Source of the DNA: Paralvinella palmiformis | Lineage: Eukaryota > Annelida > Polychaeta > Terebellida > Alvinellidae | Direction: 5' to 3' | NCBI GenBank assembly: GCA_025642065.1 | Contig: JAODUP010000429.1 | Span: 62,001 to 126,000 of the forward strand | DNA length: 64,000 nucleotides | Shown here: piece by piece, positions 52,701 through 59,435 of the stretch | Position numbering within the stretch: position 1 is the stretch's first letter | Layout: the number at the start of each line of letters is the position of its first letter | Made by a program: the position numbers and the translations under genes | The notes under the pieces: generated by a model | What the model was told of the DNA's origin: nothing | Seen by the model: the letters and a program-made list of their open reading frames with translations, nothing else | Database searches by the model: none

Positions 52701-53133
52701 AGGACATAATTTCAGACAGTTTCAAGTTTTTCCTTAGCACTGAGTATGTTACTATCATTCACTGTCACAATCAGTGACAGTGTTTGAATGTATCATTTAT
52801 ATGTAGTATATGTTACTATCATTCACTGTCATACTGTATGTAGTATCAATAAATATTCTTACGTATCATCATTATGATCATCATTAAATTAATAAGGTAG
52901 ATCTAGATCATTATATGATAAGAATAGATCTATTTACACTGTTACAGTCAGACCGAGGACAGGGTGACCGTATTCAACGACAACGTTTGTATATTCATAA
53001 TTACCTGGCCGGCTACAACTGGCGAATCCAAAATGTCTATTCCATACTTAACGTTGTTAATTTCGTCAACGTCGAAAAATGCACAGGTACAAATGAATAA
53101 TTGTAGCAAAAAACACCAAAACATCGTCAACAT
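21836..53133 (-). CDS. OS9: Protein OS-9 (ER lectin of ERAD), complete, 15 coding exons
   Basis: Role (family knowledge): ER-lumenal lectin that reads trimmed N-glycans on misfolded glycoproteins and passes them to the SEL1L-HRD1 ubiquitin ligase. Seen, in transcript order: 53133-53005, 48049-47873, 47284-47221, 44608-44538, 43089-42985, 41137-40939, 39187-39110, 38676-38503, 32051-31848, 30703-30597, 27162-27048, 26061-25738, 24450-23950, 22989-22877, 21955-21836. All splice sites are GT-AG, all phases agree, and the sum is 826 codons plus stop. Residues 1-18 form a signal peptide. The MRH domain spans about 58-210 with W106-W107, Q119, R177, E198 and Y204 in the places of the mannose-binding residues, and six cysteines (62, 99, 112, 170, 185, 202). 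The middle is acidic and low complexity; the C-terminus matches the OS-9 tail. Human OS-9 is 667 residues, so the acidic middle is longer here. The in-frame TTG upstream of the ATG was not used. Confidence 0.96.
22505..22870 (+). repeat. Compound (TA)n/(TG)n/(TC)n block
   Basis: About 365 bases of alternating dinucleotide arrays in OS-9 intron 14, immediately beside the exon 14 donor. Open frames on both strands here are repeat artefacts. Confidence 0.95.
22877..22989 (-). CDS. OS9: OS-9 coding exon 14
   Basis: Acceptor attacacag, donor gtgagtg. Encodes QTIQVKIYTSGDYINGDTEY then ALNRMLVAVL, matching the IEIKIVRPW...LKEIFFNIL C-terminal region of OS-9. Microsatellites begin right after the donor. 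Confidence 0.93.
23950..24450 (-). CDS. OS9: OS-9 coding exon 13
   Basis: Largest exon, 501 bases; acceptor tttcctag, donor gtgaggt. Polar and acidic, then DDGTVKIRMKSYQYDENEQ (compare VRVRVTKLRLG), and a charged helix AEKRVQEAVERKLSKSGLK. Confidence 0.9.
25050..25361 (-). mobile_element. SINE family B, near full length
   Basis: Minus strand; head TAGCCATGATGGTGCAGTTA, B box GGGTTTGATACTCC, body and degraded 3' end. Confidence 0.85.
25738..26061 (-). CDS. OS9: OS-9 coding exon 12 (acidic insert)
   Basis: Acceptor ctttcag, donor gtaagta. Starts HKNNIRAMIDEATTVARETL, then a long acidic low-complexity run (PDKDPDLEPDAPEHEP and EDIVEDDEDATSLEYEIKYG). This part has no clear counterpart in human OS-9 and makes the protein longer. 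Confidence 0.88.
26118..26173 (+). repeat. (CA)n microsatellite
   Basis: Pure CA array after a TC run, 57 bases upstream (transcript sense) of OS-9 exon 12. Confidence 0.95.
26521..26640 (+). mobile_element. SINE family A, fragment
   Basis: Body only (GAAGGCTGTTTCATTCTTCG, CAGAGGTCGTTC), diverged. Similar fragments lie at 44310-44374 (-), 14577-14602 (+) and 58894-58936 (+). Confidence 0.55.
26687..26770 (+). repeat. (CA)n(GA)n microsatellite
   Basis: Interrupted CA array followed by GA repeats. Confidence 0.95.
27048..27162 (-). CDS. OS9: OS-9 coding exon 11
   Basis: Acceptor ctcacag, donor gtcagtg. Encodes TEAELNAAGFKEQVYKDSAL then KAMSETLEKLLKRVE, matching the LTSTLNKLIKRLEE coiled segment of human OS-9. 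Confidence 0.91.
27450..27560 (-). mobile_element. SINE family A, 5' truncated
   Basis: Body and tail only (GGCCGAGCGACCTCCAAAGG on +). Confidence 0.8.
27999..28314 (-). mobile_element. tRNA-derived SINE, family B, full length
   Basis: Minus strand: head TCGAGCCCTGATAGCGCAGT with A box, B box GGGTTCGAGGCTCC, body AACTCCCAAGGGAGC (self-complementary), end GGCGCTATATAAATATC at 27999. Confidence 0.88.
28757..28850 (-). mobile_element. SINE family B, 5' head only
   Basis: Minus strand; GTCGAGCCGTGATAGAGCAG head and B box GGGTTCGAGGCTCC. Confidence 0.8.
29400..30175 (-). mobile_element. Non-autonomous element R1, copy 2 (inverted)
   Basis: Shares with 5860-6560 many blocks in reverse, for example TTACGCAAACTG near 29590 against CAGTTTGTGTAAACG near 6379, ATTACCGGTATATG, and AACGATTGATGTCCGT. 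Lies in OS-9 intron 10. Confidence 0.75.
30597..30703 (-). CDS. OS9: OS-9 coding exon 10
   Basis: Acceptor ttgtttag, donor gtacgtg. Encodes LNEHLDDIEHYKEELQKEMN then SRFTEILRE: amphipathic helix or coiled coil, comparable to the LEKELE...ELENII region of the human protein. Confidence 0.9.
31163..31258 (+). repeat. Tandem repeat, about 30-bp unit, 3 copies
   Basis: Unit CAGGCAGACAGGCACACGCA plus TCACCTTTT, three near-identical copies in an OS-9 intron. Confidence 0.88.
31848..32051 (-). CDS. OS9: OS-9 coding exon 9 (acidic tract)
   Basis: Acceptor tcttccag, donor gtacgtt. Begins KNRKSSELRQKSIVSLIKDM, then a run rich in D and E (DDTDEDEYDDDDDG), like the acidic tract of OS-9, ending VKEFDE. 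Confidence 0.9.
32145..32390 (+). repeat. Dispersed repeat R3, copy 2
   Basis: Second copy of the repeat at 3544-3800, in OS-9 intron 8, at roughly three quarters identity by eye. Confidence 0.75.
33362..33402 (+). repeat. (CA)n-(TG)n self-complementary microsatellite
   Basis: CA repeats joined by CATGCTG to TG repeats; the two arms can pair as a hairpin. Confidence 0.9.
33864..36897 (-). mobile_element. 3.03-kb DNA transposon with TA target duplication, in OS-9 intron 8
   Basis: Ends are inverted: GGGTGGTCCTTAT at 33864 and ATAAGGACCACCC ending at 36897, each flanked by TA. Similarity continues inward for roughly 100-130 bases (shared CTCTCACCCC and GAGGTAGCTC in both arms). It carries one decayed transposase-like gene on the minus strand, the same sense as OS-9. 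The TA duplication fits several cut-and-paste superfamilies; I cannot place it in one. Confidence 0.85.
34290..36290 (-). pseudogene. Broken transposase-like gene of the 3-kb element
   Basis: A 356-codon open stretch (36198-35128) reads on in the same frame through two TGA codons just after FKRFQKH, then frameshifts into the open piece 34648-34454. The open frame also extends upstream of 36198 (there is no ATG at 36198, only GTG; upstream reads VIGEVQVFWDKARVP). Key segments: GKLLKDLTGKELVDRLPVI, VPKLISGTGEAQATAV, CFDTTSTNTGRINGACPLLE, LLYLACRHHILELVL. I recognise it as a widespread family of uncharacterised invertebrate proteins; the spaced D, H and E residues suggest an RNase-H-like transposase, which is inference. 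Stops and shifts make it inactive. Confidence 0.75.
37166..37343 (+). mobile_element. SINE family A, near full length
   Basis: Head CATCTCCATGGCCTAACTGG, B box GGTTCAACCCC, body GGGTGTTTCATCTTTTACTT, tail GGCCATAAAAC. Confidence 0.87.
37718..37861. mobile_element. 144-bp foldback element (hairpin MITE)
   Basis: TTACAGTTAATCTGTATAAT at the left pairs with ATTATATAGATTAACTGTAA at the right, and the arms pair almost to the centre (TTTCAGGTAAT/ATTACCTGAAA). Confidence 0.85.
38160..38331 (-). mobile_element. SINE family A
   Basis: Minus-strand copy with B box GTGTTCGAATCTC and tail AAAACATTAATCATC; partial deletion in the middle. Confidence 0.85.
38503..38676 (-). CDS. OS9: OS-9 coding exon 8
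   Basis: Acceptor ccttaccag, donor gtaatta. Acidic and polar: PDEASTPASPTNTDNEEES, then TAVDVLQKLITQSLTDELEN. Low family conservation; placed by phase and position. Confidence 0.88.
38860..39030 (-). mobile_element. SINE family A, diverged
   Basis: Old copy, recognised from the tail (TATAGCCATTTTTGTACATC on +) and the head GGGGCATCTCAGTGATTAAG on minus. Confidence 0.65.
39110..39187 (-). CDS. OS9: OS-9 coding exon 7
   Basis: Acceptor tcttacag, donor gtaagtg. 25 whole codons, EEKMRKEALMKEMIIKSES followed by QNDVSD: a charged helical segment after the lectin domain. Confidence 0.88.
40229..40345 (+). pseudogene. Decayed copy of AGPS visible exon 5 inside OS-9 intron 6
   Basis: The stretch from TTCCAGACTTGTATACT to GGTCAGGAT aligns base for base with 2856-2930 at roughly 80% identity, including the acceptor CCAG and shared blocks TTAGCTCACTGTGAA and TGGAATTATTGGTCAGGAT. 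One base is inserted and a stop follows. After the exon both copies run into TGTG-rich DNA. No neighbouring AGPS exon is seen, so this is a single-exon genomic duplication, not a processed copy. Confidence 0.8.
40465..40657 (+). mobile_element. SINE family A, full length between TA arrays
   Basis: GGCACCTCCATGGTCTAGTG head, B box GTGTTTGAATCTC, body intact, tail with ATC repeats. TA microsatellites touch both ends. Confidence 0.9.
40719..40884 (-). mobile_element. SINE family A
   Basis: Minus-strand copy: head CCATGGTCTAACTGGTAGCG, B box AAGTTCAAATCTCG. Confidence 0.86.
40939..41137 (-). CDS. OS9: OS-9 coding exon 6
   Basis: Acceptor ctcttcag, donor gtatatt. Starts YYCDPDNIDYLSDVDELETC; finishes the MRH domain with E198 and Y204, then CHHPYLKPPRRT and CHPLLTEDEYREYEE, as in OS-9. 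Confidence 0.96.
41232..41902 (+). mobile_element. pogo/Tigger-like MITE, second family, copy 2 (interrupted)
   Basis: ATCCATTAATCCGGACATCG at left and GGATTAATGGATTCTGACTG at right match copy 1; about 380 bases of unrelated DNA are inserted after 41420. Confidence 0.72.
42985..43089 (-). CDS. OS9: OS-9 coding exon 5
   Basis: Acceptor catttcag, donor gttagtg. 35 codons, phase 0 both ends. Contains RFHSQEYVNGSTCDLTGKPR with an MRH cysteine and the binding arginine (R177). Confidence 0.95.
43184..43292. mobile_element. Short MITE with CAGGGTTGG ends
   Basis: CAGGGTTGGGTTTTTAC at left and GTAAAAACCTGCCAACCCTG at right, about 107 bases. A related pair lies at 52039-52222 (GGGTTGGAGTTAAACTGG ... 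TTAACCTGGCCAATCCTG). Confidence 0.7.
43700..44205 (+). repeat. Cluster of GGACAAGT octamers
   Basis: GGACAAGT occurs repeatedly between 43727 and 44197, once as the inverse ACTTGTCC (43759-43766). Two groups flank a 350-base stretch. Could be ends of an unrecognised element. Confidence 0.5.
44538..44608 (-). CDS. OS9: OS-9 coding exon 4
   Basis: Acceptor ttttacag, donor gtatttg. Encodes GVINNPNYLGFYESDFDWSS, matching LGYYQSAFDWDD of the human protein. Confidence 0.95.
45184..46216 (+). mobile_element. Roughly 1-kb element R2, copy 1
   Basis: Begins CAATAGACC; orientation opposite to copies 2 and 3. Contains a broken relative of the open frame seen in copy 3 (VPTVNRGWQLVTNDKYQKSF, then a stop). 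A short SINE tail is inserted at 46105-46141. Confidence 0.75.
46449..46740. mobile_element. MITE of the TCAATTCC family, copy 1
   Basis: Starts ACATGGGGGGGTCCATTCC and ends CAATTCCAATTCTGG; interior repeats ATTCCAATTC. A partly duplicated segment follows at 46799-47035. Confidence 0.6.
47221..47284 (-). CDS. OS9: OS-9 coding exon 3 (double-tryptophan motif)
   Basis: Acceptor taatccag, donor gtaagtt. Encodes NKGWWMYELCYGEYIRQYHL: the WW pair and the glutamine that OS-9-type MRH domains use to bind mannose. Confidence 0.96.
47873..48049 (-). CDS. OS9: OS-9 coding exon 2
   Basis: Acceptor ctcatag, donor gtaagtt. 59 codons. Contains SKFGQQYQCSFADG (first MRH cysteine) and LLRPIKDNECLTF (second cysteine). 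Confidence 0.95.
48226..48550. mobile_element. MITE of the TCAATTCC family, copy 2
   Basis: Ends GACATGGGATCAATTCC and, inverted, GACATGGGGTCAATTCC. Same interior as copy 1 (GACTCTTTTTTACC, ACTACTTTTTAC). Confidence 0.78.
48660..49060 (+). mobile_element. BEL/Pao-like LTR retrotransposon fragment (gag knuckle and protease), decayed
   Basis: A cysteine/histidine cluster (CHNCLQPRHIASC then CLVSDCGKKHSTHLH, 48719-48825) resembles the zinc knuckles of BEL/Pao gag. About 110 bases on, 48940-49035 encodes CALLDNGSTNTFCSEDLL, an aspartic-protease-like active site (DNGS). Order gag then protease fits. Stops and frame changes separate them; no RT or LTRs seen. Confidence 0.65.
49060..50130. other. 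OS-9 intron 1, unassigned retroelement-like DNA
   Basis: Lies between the BEL/Pao-like piece and a LINE end. Several short frames but no motif I can name. Confidence 0.4.
50135..50331 (+). mobile_element. LINE-type 3' coding end (RT protein C-terminus), fragment
   Basis: Reads NNSLPDKVMEAPSVQSFEGR then LDKHWRDHDLIFNYEAALR; the pattern NSLP..V..A.SV.SF..RLDK.W is common at the end of non-LTR retrotransposon ORF2 proteins. A stop follows at 50329-50331. No upstream RT motifs found. Confidence 0.55.
51005..51960 (-). mobile_element. R2 element, copy 2, with 12-bp perfect terminal inverted repeats
   Basis: Starts CAATAGACCAAT (51005-51016) and ends ATTGGTCTATTG (51949-51960). About 956 bases, in OS-9 intron 1. 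Confidence 0.78.
52229..52855 (+). repeat. Scattered minisatellite around CATACTGTATGTAGTATGTT
   Basis: Imperfect copies at 52229-52370 and again at 52738-52850, of the type TACTGTATGTAGTATGTTAC plus TATCATTC, separated by unrelated sequence. Confidence 0.7.
53005..53133 (-). CDS. OS9: OS-9 coding exon 1
   Basis: ATG at 53133-53131, with an in-frame TAG shortly upstream. Hydrophobic leader MLTMFWCFLLQLFICTCA, then INNVKYGIDILDSPVVAGQ, which corresponds to EMRYGIEILPLPVMGGQ of human OS-9. Donor gtaatta. Phase 0 out. Confidence 0.94.
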
Positions 53134-53191
53134 ATTTAAAACCAACTACTGAAACGGTGTGCTTTCAGCTTCTGACAGCTCAGGAATATAA

Positions 53192-53215
53192 ACTTCCGGT
53201 TATCTGAGCATGCGC
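53192..53215 (-). promoter_or_regulatory. OS9: Likely OS-9 core promoter: ETS and NRF-1 type motifs
   Basis: ACTTCCGG (53192-53199) and GCATGCGC (53208-53215) lie 59-83 bases upstream of the OS-9 ATG. This pair is typical of TATA-less housekeeping promoters; no TATA box is seen. The start site is not determined. Confidence 0.5.
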
Positions 53216-53530
53216 AATGACAGCTCATACTTAAAGTGCATTATGGGATCGACGTATTAGCGGTCTTGGGTGTGTTGGTGAAAAGGTACTGGCTCGGAGA
53301 ATAAAAATAATTGTCGCTCTTAGCCTTGGAAAATCATTTCTGTAGTTCTTCCCATCCTGTAGCGTTCTCTTACTGCGTCGCGTCGTTTGTGATGGCCCCC
53401 TCTTGCGGTTGGTTATCCAACTGGATCGTTCGATTGATGTTTGGACTGTCTCTATACACAGAACACACAAGTCCCGGACCGCGCGAGCACGCACGTACAT
53501 TCATACATATATACAAATACATAAGCATAT

Positions 53531-53576
<46 letters not shown>

Positions 53577-54429
53577 GCCCATATACATATATACATCCAC
53601 ACAGACGCATACACATATGGATATTATTATATAACACAGTTTTGTATCAACAGTTTTCTGTATACTCGATCTGAAAAACCGTAAATATATGCTAAGAGAA
53701 TTTCCATAATAACAAGTACAAATATGCGTTCAGACAGTATAGATACACAGAGACATTTAGTTATTATTTACGGTAGACGTTACAATATTGAAATAGTTGA
53801 AAACCGAGACAAGTAAGGTTATACACACTTTTGTTTGAAAATAAAATATTTTAAAAAGTAAACAGAATCAACTACACAGCGAAAGTGTTTACGATTACTA
53901 TTACAAACATATACACACGCATATACGGATATATACATGCACATACTTATACGTACTCATACAAACAAATATACATAATATTCATCCAGACATTTTCCCG
54001 TGAACATACATATGTATACACGCATTTTTATACACTTTGTTAGCATTTTTATAATTATAGCAATACACCAAGACATATACATCTGCGTATATCCTATAGT
54101 GTTTACGCTTGCAAGTCATGGTCTTAACGAATCTCTTTACAGGTATTTTAGCCAGTACTTTTTCTTAAGCAATGATATTTATAGATATATATAAAACATT
54201 ATGAAATTGAACAGAATTTAAAATTTCTGACGCATGCCAGATGCCTGAGATGGCATATATCTGCATGTTTCGGCCTCAATATGTGATGGTGTTAAAACAG
54301 TACAATCCTTACTGGAGAAGGATATATAAATTCGTTATTTAGGATCCACACTGGAAACCATTAAAGTTATATAACGATTTGTGCAATCCGTGTTTTCATG
54401 ATGTTAGCTAGAGGTCATAAAACTAATTA

Positions 54430-55035
54430 AACTAGATCACTCTCCCCAAACCAGGAAAATCTAAAATATTGCTTTGGTTTCAGTTTCACAAAGTAATAAT
54501 AAAACCGGACCGCATTGAATCTGAGGTGACGACTCATAAACCTACGTACACATATACTATAGATGGGTACTTATATTATAACTTTCTATAGAATCTACTG
54601 CCTGCCGACATTCGAGAAAGTAAGACAATGGAGACAAACTTTAAAAACTCATTATATAAGTTCTAGTCCACTATTGGCCATTGAAAACAAATCTAGTCAT
54701 TCTCAGTAATGTGTAAATATAACATGTTTATATCTTATTTTTTTATTCTAGTAAATATTAGTTCGAGATAATCTTATAACAATATATTATAATGATTTAG
54801 CTTAGTTGGTTATATTTTTTTTAAATAATTTTAAATTTTAGTTTGGGTTAAAAAATAGATTATTACGTCATGAAACTAAACACCACTACTTTGTAATATT
54901 TCATTTTACAGGAAATGTATATTTTATCATGTCATTTTAACATTTGACTGTCTTGTATTGTAAAGTATTTCTGAACATGATATATTTTATGAAAAGAGTG
55001 CTATATAAATATGGTATATAAATAAATAAAATGGG
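54430..55035 (+). mobile_element. LINE 3' end fragment with CGCTATATAAAT-type tail
   Basis: 54595-54666 encodes NLLPADIRESKTMETNFKNS then LYKF and stop, the usual C-terminus of CR1/L2-like ORF2 proteins (W before N is a TAG here). The 3' UTR contains TGTATTGTAAAG and ends GAGTGCTATATAAATATGG followed by TATAAATAAATA, the kind of tail also seen on the SINEs at 57224 and 28314. Confidence 0.6.
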
Positions 55036-55587
55036 TATCACCAGTCCAGAATTTGCATTAATTTCAGAAAGAGTTATAACAACATCAGTAATTATTGACA
55101 TAATCATACGTTGTTTATTAGTGTGATAGCTATGGCTGGGTCTAACTCGACTATGGTGAAAATGTCTTAATTGGGCAACAAAATGGCTCAGATGTTATAA
55201 TATTTTCCCTTGACTATAACACCGCTGTACGTTAGGTATTACATTGATAAATAAAACTGAATATTAAAACTTCTCAATTTCCTGTGTAACATAAATACGC
55301 GCGCGCATACACACACACACACACACACACTGGATAGTCATTTATGAATAACTATAAAATTCCAGTTCATGCTATTTGTGGGAGGGTGTAATTTGTGTAA
55401 ATCGGTGTAATTTAAAAATGTTGATAAATCAGTTTATTAATATTAATATGATTAGTATTACATCCTTTTGACATATTGCGCCAGGTATATTGCCAACAAA
55501 TGTATTTAGTGGCAGTATGGTGCCAATTAAAAGCTGGACAAATTCCTGGACACGCCTCTGGAACTACATATGTTATCTTTGTATAAG

Positions 55588-55764
55588 ATGATGATGATTG
55601 ATGTTTTACGGCCACTTTTGTGCACACAGTAGGCTAAATGGGCCGAACGACCTCCAAATGTAATGAAGCGAAGTCAAAGATGAAACACCCTTCAGATATC
55701 CCAAGCCGAGATTCAAACTCAGGTGGTAGTGATCTGTGTTCCAACGCGCTACCAACTAGACTTT
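55588..55764 (-). mobile_element. SINE family A, near full length
   Basis: Minus-strand copy; tail of CATCATCATC, body, B box GAGTTTGAATCTCG, head near 55764. Confidence 0.87.
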
Positions 55765-55889
55765 ATAATATTTCTTTGAATCAGTGTCACCTTTTTGAAT
55801 CTCATGGAATGAATTAGTAAAGCAAAGGTGTTTATTACTGCATCCCATCAATAATCAAAGTTAATTTCTCTCACTCTCTCGGTATTATA

Positions 55890-56012
55890 TAGAGTTGTTG
55901 TTATTGTTGTTATTGTTGTTGTTATGGTGGTTGTTGTTGTTATTGTTCTTGTTGTTACTGTTATTATTATTATTATTATTATTGTTCTTGCTGTTGTTAT
56001 TGTTGTGTTATA
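55890..56012 (+). repeat. (TTG/TTA)n trinucleotide array
   Basis: Degenerate TTG and TTA repeats; poly-leucine and poly-valine frames over it are artefacts. Confidence 0.92.
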
Positions 56013-56137
56013 TAGCCACGAAGGCGCTGCTAATATATGGGATACATTACCGCTGGGCAAGCACAGGTACGAACGGGTTTCGAACCCATTTCCTGAAGGT
56101 TTGACGCGCAGTGTTCTAACCAAGCAGGTTAGCTCCT
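56005..56137 (-). mobile_element. tRNA-like SINE or tRNA relic
   Basis: Minus strand GGAGCTAACCTGCTTGGTTA (A-box-like) and ATGGGTTCGAAACCCG (B box), body AGCGGTAATGTATCCC. Stems do not form a full cloverleaf. Confidence 0.5.
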
Positions 56138-56367
56138 ATTGCATTCAGAATGATGCACAACAATAAAGCATAATTATTTTCATGCTCATACAAATTGTTC
56201 TACATGTGGAGGATCCGGATACATCTAATTAAATGGCTAAAACTATGTGTTGGAAATCACTATAAATAATTTTTTATCTCAGTATTTAGCATTTATTTTC
56301 GATATCAGTAATCAGTTATCTGGTTTAGGAGTATTAAGAAATTATTTTAAGAAATAAAATTTTCGAA

Positions 56368-56439
56368 AGGCCCGACGGGGGATCGAACCCCGGATCTTCG
56401 GTTTACGAGACCGACGCCTTACCACTTGGCCACCGAGCC
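56368..56439 (-). tRNA. tRNA-Thr (anticodon CGT)
   Basis: Full cloverleaf on the minus strand: acceptor GGCTCGG/TCGGGCC with two G-U type pairs, D arm GCC...GGC, anticodon arm TCGGT-CTCGTAA-ACCGA giving anticodon CGT, T arm CGGGG-TTCGATC-CCCCG, discriminator T, and a TTTT stretch about 9 bases after the end. A-box and B-box promoters are intact. No CCA is encoded and no intron is present. Not a SINE head, since all stems pair. Confidence 0.92.
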
Positions 56440-57223
56440 TTATGCCAAGCAGACGCTTAATAATTCTTTGGAGCATAAGACAAAGTTTCCCCGCTAATGG
56501 TCGGACAAAACTGGTTTAATTTTCGAAGATAGATGAATTATTAATCAAAAAGAATATATTATAAAGACAATTGTTTTGTTGTCAAATTAACTAAACTGTA
56601 TTATGACTTAAATAGGCAACCAATTTTCAGGTAATCAATAGATACAATTGACAATATTATTATAATTATACACGGTCAACGTCCAGTTCTGATCGAGTTT
56701 TCTGTTGTGTATTTGTGTATGTGTAAAATGTCTGTAATTGTATCGATCACGTAATTAGCAAATCATCGAGTAGATCATTTATGTTATCGGGAAAATAAAC
56801 AACAACGGGCAGTCATTCGGGATGTTAGTAGCGAGTTCTTTCGTCCAAATTACATTTCGTACCCTGGTTATTCCACCCCTTCTTATAGTCGACCTCGGCG
56901 AGAGATCATAGAGAGTAAAACGTAGCAGAGTAAACATTCCGTTATTTACTCTATTTACTTTGTCATGTGTTTTTTTATTAAAAAACTGTTTCTGTAAATG
57001 TTAAGGTTAAAAGCATATACATGTGTTTGTTTTCTTAAAATGAATTAAGAAATCAGAGACTTGTAAATATATAGGCTGTGTATATGTAGGCCTACAGTAG
57101 GGTATGTTATAACGAATCTAATCAGTAGATGTCGGTAAATGTAAATAGTACTCCGTGTCAGCCTCTAAATAAAAACGCTTAACAACAAAAATATGATAAC
57201 AAATAGTAAAAATGGTATAAATG

Positions 57224-57500
57224 GTCGAGCTGTGGTGGCGCAGTTAGTTAGTTAGTATCACGGGTTCGAGGTTCCGGAGTTCCAATGCTGTCATGTGCCG
57301 ACTGATTCAGCCAGAAATGAAAACCTGACAGGACGTGGGGGCTGTGTGTCTTGAGTAACGCTTGAATTGCGCCTATAACGGCAACATGATTTGTATTCTC
57401 CCTTGGGAGTTGAGCTGTGTACTGGATTGGAACAGGTCTGAGTGAGTGATAATAATACTGTGAAGTTATCTGCCTGGATAGAGCGCTATATAAATATCCT
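57224..57500 (+). mobile_element. SINE family B, near full length
   Basis: Plus strand; TCGAGCTGTGGTGGCGCAGT head, B box GGGTTCGAGGTTCC, body CTCCCTTGGGAGTTGAG, end GAGCGCTATATAAATATCC. A further 3' fragment lies at 59319-59358 (-). Confidence 0.87.
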
Positions 57501-57584
57501 TATTATGATATTATCATATATAAATGTACATATGAACTGAAATAAAGATAATCATTAATACTTATAATAAGTACTTATAATATG

Positions 57585-58125
57585 TTACCTCAATCGGCAG
57601 GACAGGAGGCATAGGAAGTGGTAGGTGAGGGGGTCATCCTTCCTAGCCATCCTTGGTGACTGTACGATCTTTTGAATCTTTTTAAAGAAGGAATCCAGGA
57701 ATGACGTAGCTTTCCTCATTGTCCTCTTTCTGCCTTTATTCCTGTGACTGTTCTCACACGAGTGGTAAGAATTTTTTGTAGACACGAAATAATTGTGTTT
57801 GCAGTGTTTACTATGTTTCGTACAATCGCGATCGATTTATTTCTTGTAATACTATACTGAGCATGTATTATGTTTTACCTTTCCTCTCGTGTATTACACA
57901 GATAAGGCATTTAATAATAAAATATGTCGATAATTAAACGTGGTGTGACTTAAGTTTATTTCAAAAGCAAAGATCCGCCTCAGTCTCGCTGCCTCTTCAT
58001 TAAAAAGCCCTAACAGCTCAACAATGGAAAGCTCCAGTCTGTGCTCCAAAAACCAACTCTTCAACATCCGCCTCATTCACTAACAGGTCTATGGAATTGT
58101 CCAGACACAGTTTCTTGCGCACCCC
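57585..58125 (-). other. Possible decayed coding sequence, unknown
   Basis: On minus, 58125-58020 reads VRKKLCLDNSIDLLVNEADV onward to a stop, and an adjacent frame gives ELLGLFNEEAARLRRIF; further on an ATG-started frame (57785-57585) precedes a GT donor-like site. No family recognised, frames are broken, SINE abuts at 58147. Low support. Confidence 0.2.
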
Positions 58126-58146
58126 CCCCTCGAACTCTTCAAAGAC

Positions 58147-58270
58147 TTCAAAGGTAATGAAGCGAAGTCGAAGATGAAACAACCTTCACATATGGCTACG
58201 CCGAGATTCGAACACGGGTGGCAGTGATCTGTGGTCCAACACGCTACCGATAGACCACGGAGGCGCCCCC
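58147..58270 (-). mobile_element. SINE family A, 3' truncated
   Basis: Minus-strand copy, head GCGCCTCCGTGGTCTATCGG, B box GTGTTCGAATCTCG; body ends at 58147. Confidence 0.85.
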
Positions 58271-59094
58271 CTGACTAGGTGGTAAGCCATTTATTGTATA
58301 AATATTCGTTATAGCACACACCACTGTATAAACAAACTATTAAAAGGGGTGTTTCCGGGGGAAATGGTTCTGGGTTTTCAAGTAACCTTTTCCAGAGGGA
58401 GGGACTAACCCTGATCGACTTCTAGGTCATAAACGAGAAAGGTAAAATATTAATAAACAACGTAATAAAAAAATATAAGCATCAAACCAAATAAATTCCT
58501 ATCAATACTGATAGTAGTGATAACATATCACTCAAACCAATTGTAACAAGACCAGTTTTAACATAGTCAAGTCTTCATCAGGTTCCATAGAATATCATTT
58601 CAATTATTCTGCACATAATACGAACTTTACATAAAGTTTAAGCAATTATAATTCGCTTGAAAAGGTATGACTTTTAAATCAAGTACATTTTGTACTATAA
58701 ACACCATGCAATATTTACTTTCTATTGTTATATATGAGTTTTGATTCCTTTAGCTATGGGCACCCTTCGTTTTGTATATGTTTCACGGTTGCGTTTCAAT
58801 AATATATATAGTTACTATATATACATTTCTGTTCCAACAATGGGTTAATAAAGTTTATCTTTCATCTTATCTATACATCATGCACAAGCACAAAATTGGC
58901 CGTAAAACATCAATCAATCATCATCATCATCATCACCAAATATACCTATTTCTTCACCTACATCGATGTTTTGGAAGAAAATAATATAAATCATAAATGT
59001 TATGTACGAATATAATATGCTATGAGTATATATTGTTATATTAATAATCATATATAAACAATGTGGGGATGTTCTACGTAACGTTGTTGAACGC

Positions 59095-59237
59095 GATAGG
59101 TTAAGAGGGCTGAGAGACCTACTTGAAAATAATGAGGCCAAGTAAAAGATGAAACATCCTTCATACATAGACCGGCTGGAGTTGCCAAATGAAATGGTAA
59201 GTCTGTATAAATGAGCTATCAGTTAGACTGCGGAGAT
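59095..59237 (-). mobile_element. SINE family A, diverged
   Basis: Old minus-strand copy; body GATGTTTCATCTTTTACTTG and head GCAGTCTAACTGATAGCTC. Confidence 0.65.
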
Positions 59238-59360
59238 ATTCTTGTTTTAAGATGGGATGTGTCTGACATTGATAGTGACACTCGAAAGCTTCCATAATAA
59301 CAACAACAACAACAACAATAAAACATTTATTAAGCGCCGTATTTCCAGCAAGCTGTTCAG

Positions 59361-59364
<4 letters not shown>

Positions 59365-59433
<69 letters not shown>
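59365..59433 (+). repeat. (TA)n microsatellite
   Basis: Longest TA run in the window, about 34 units. Confidence 0.95.

Positions 59434-59435
<2 letters not shown>

Noticed and set aside
52948..53145. TTG-started frame four codons longer than the chosen OS-9 start
   Set aside because: The base triplet at 53145 is TTG; the first ATG is 53133 and gives a good signal peptide. The frame beyond 53005 is intron.
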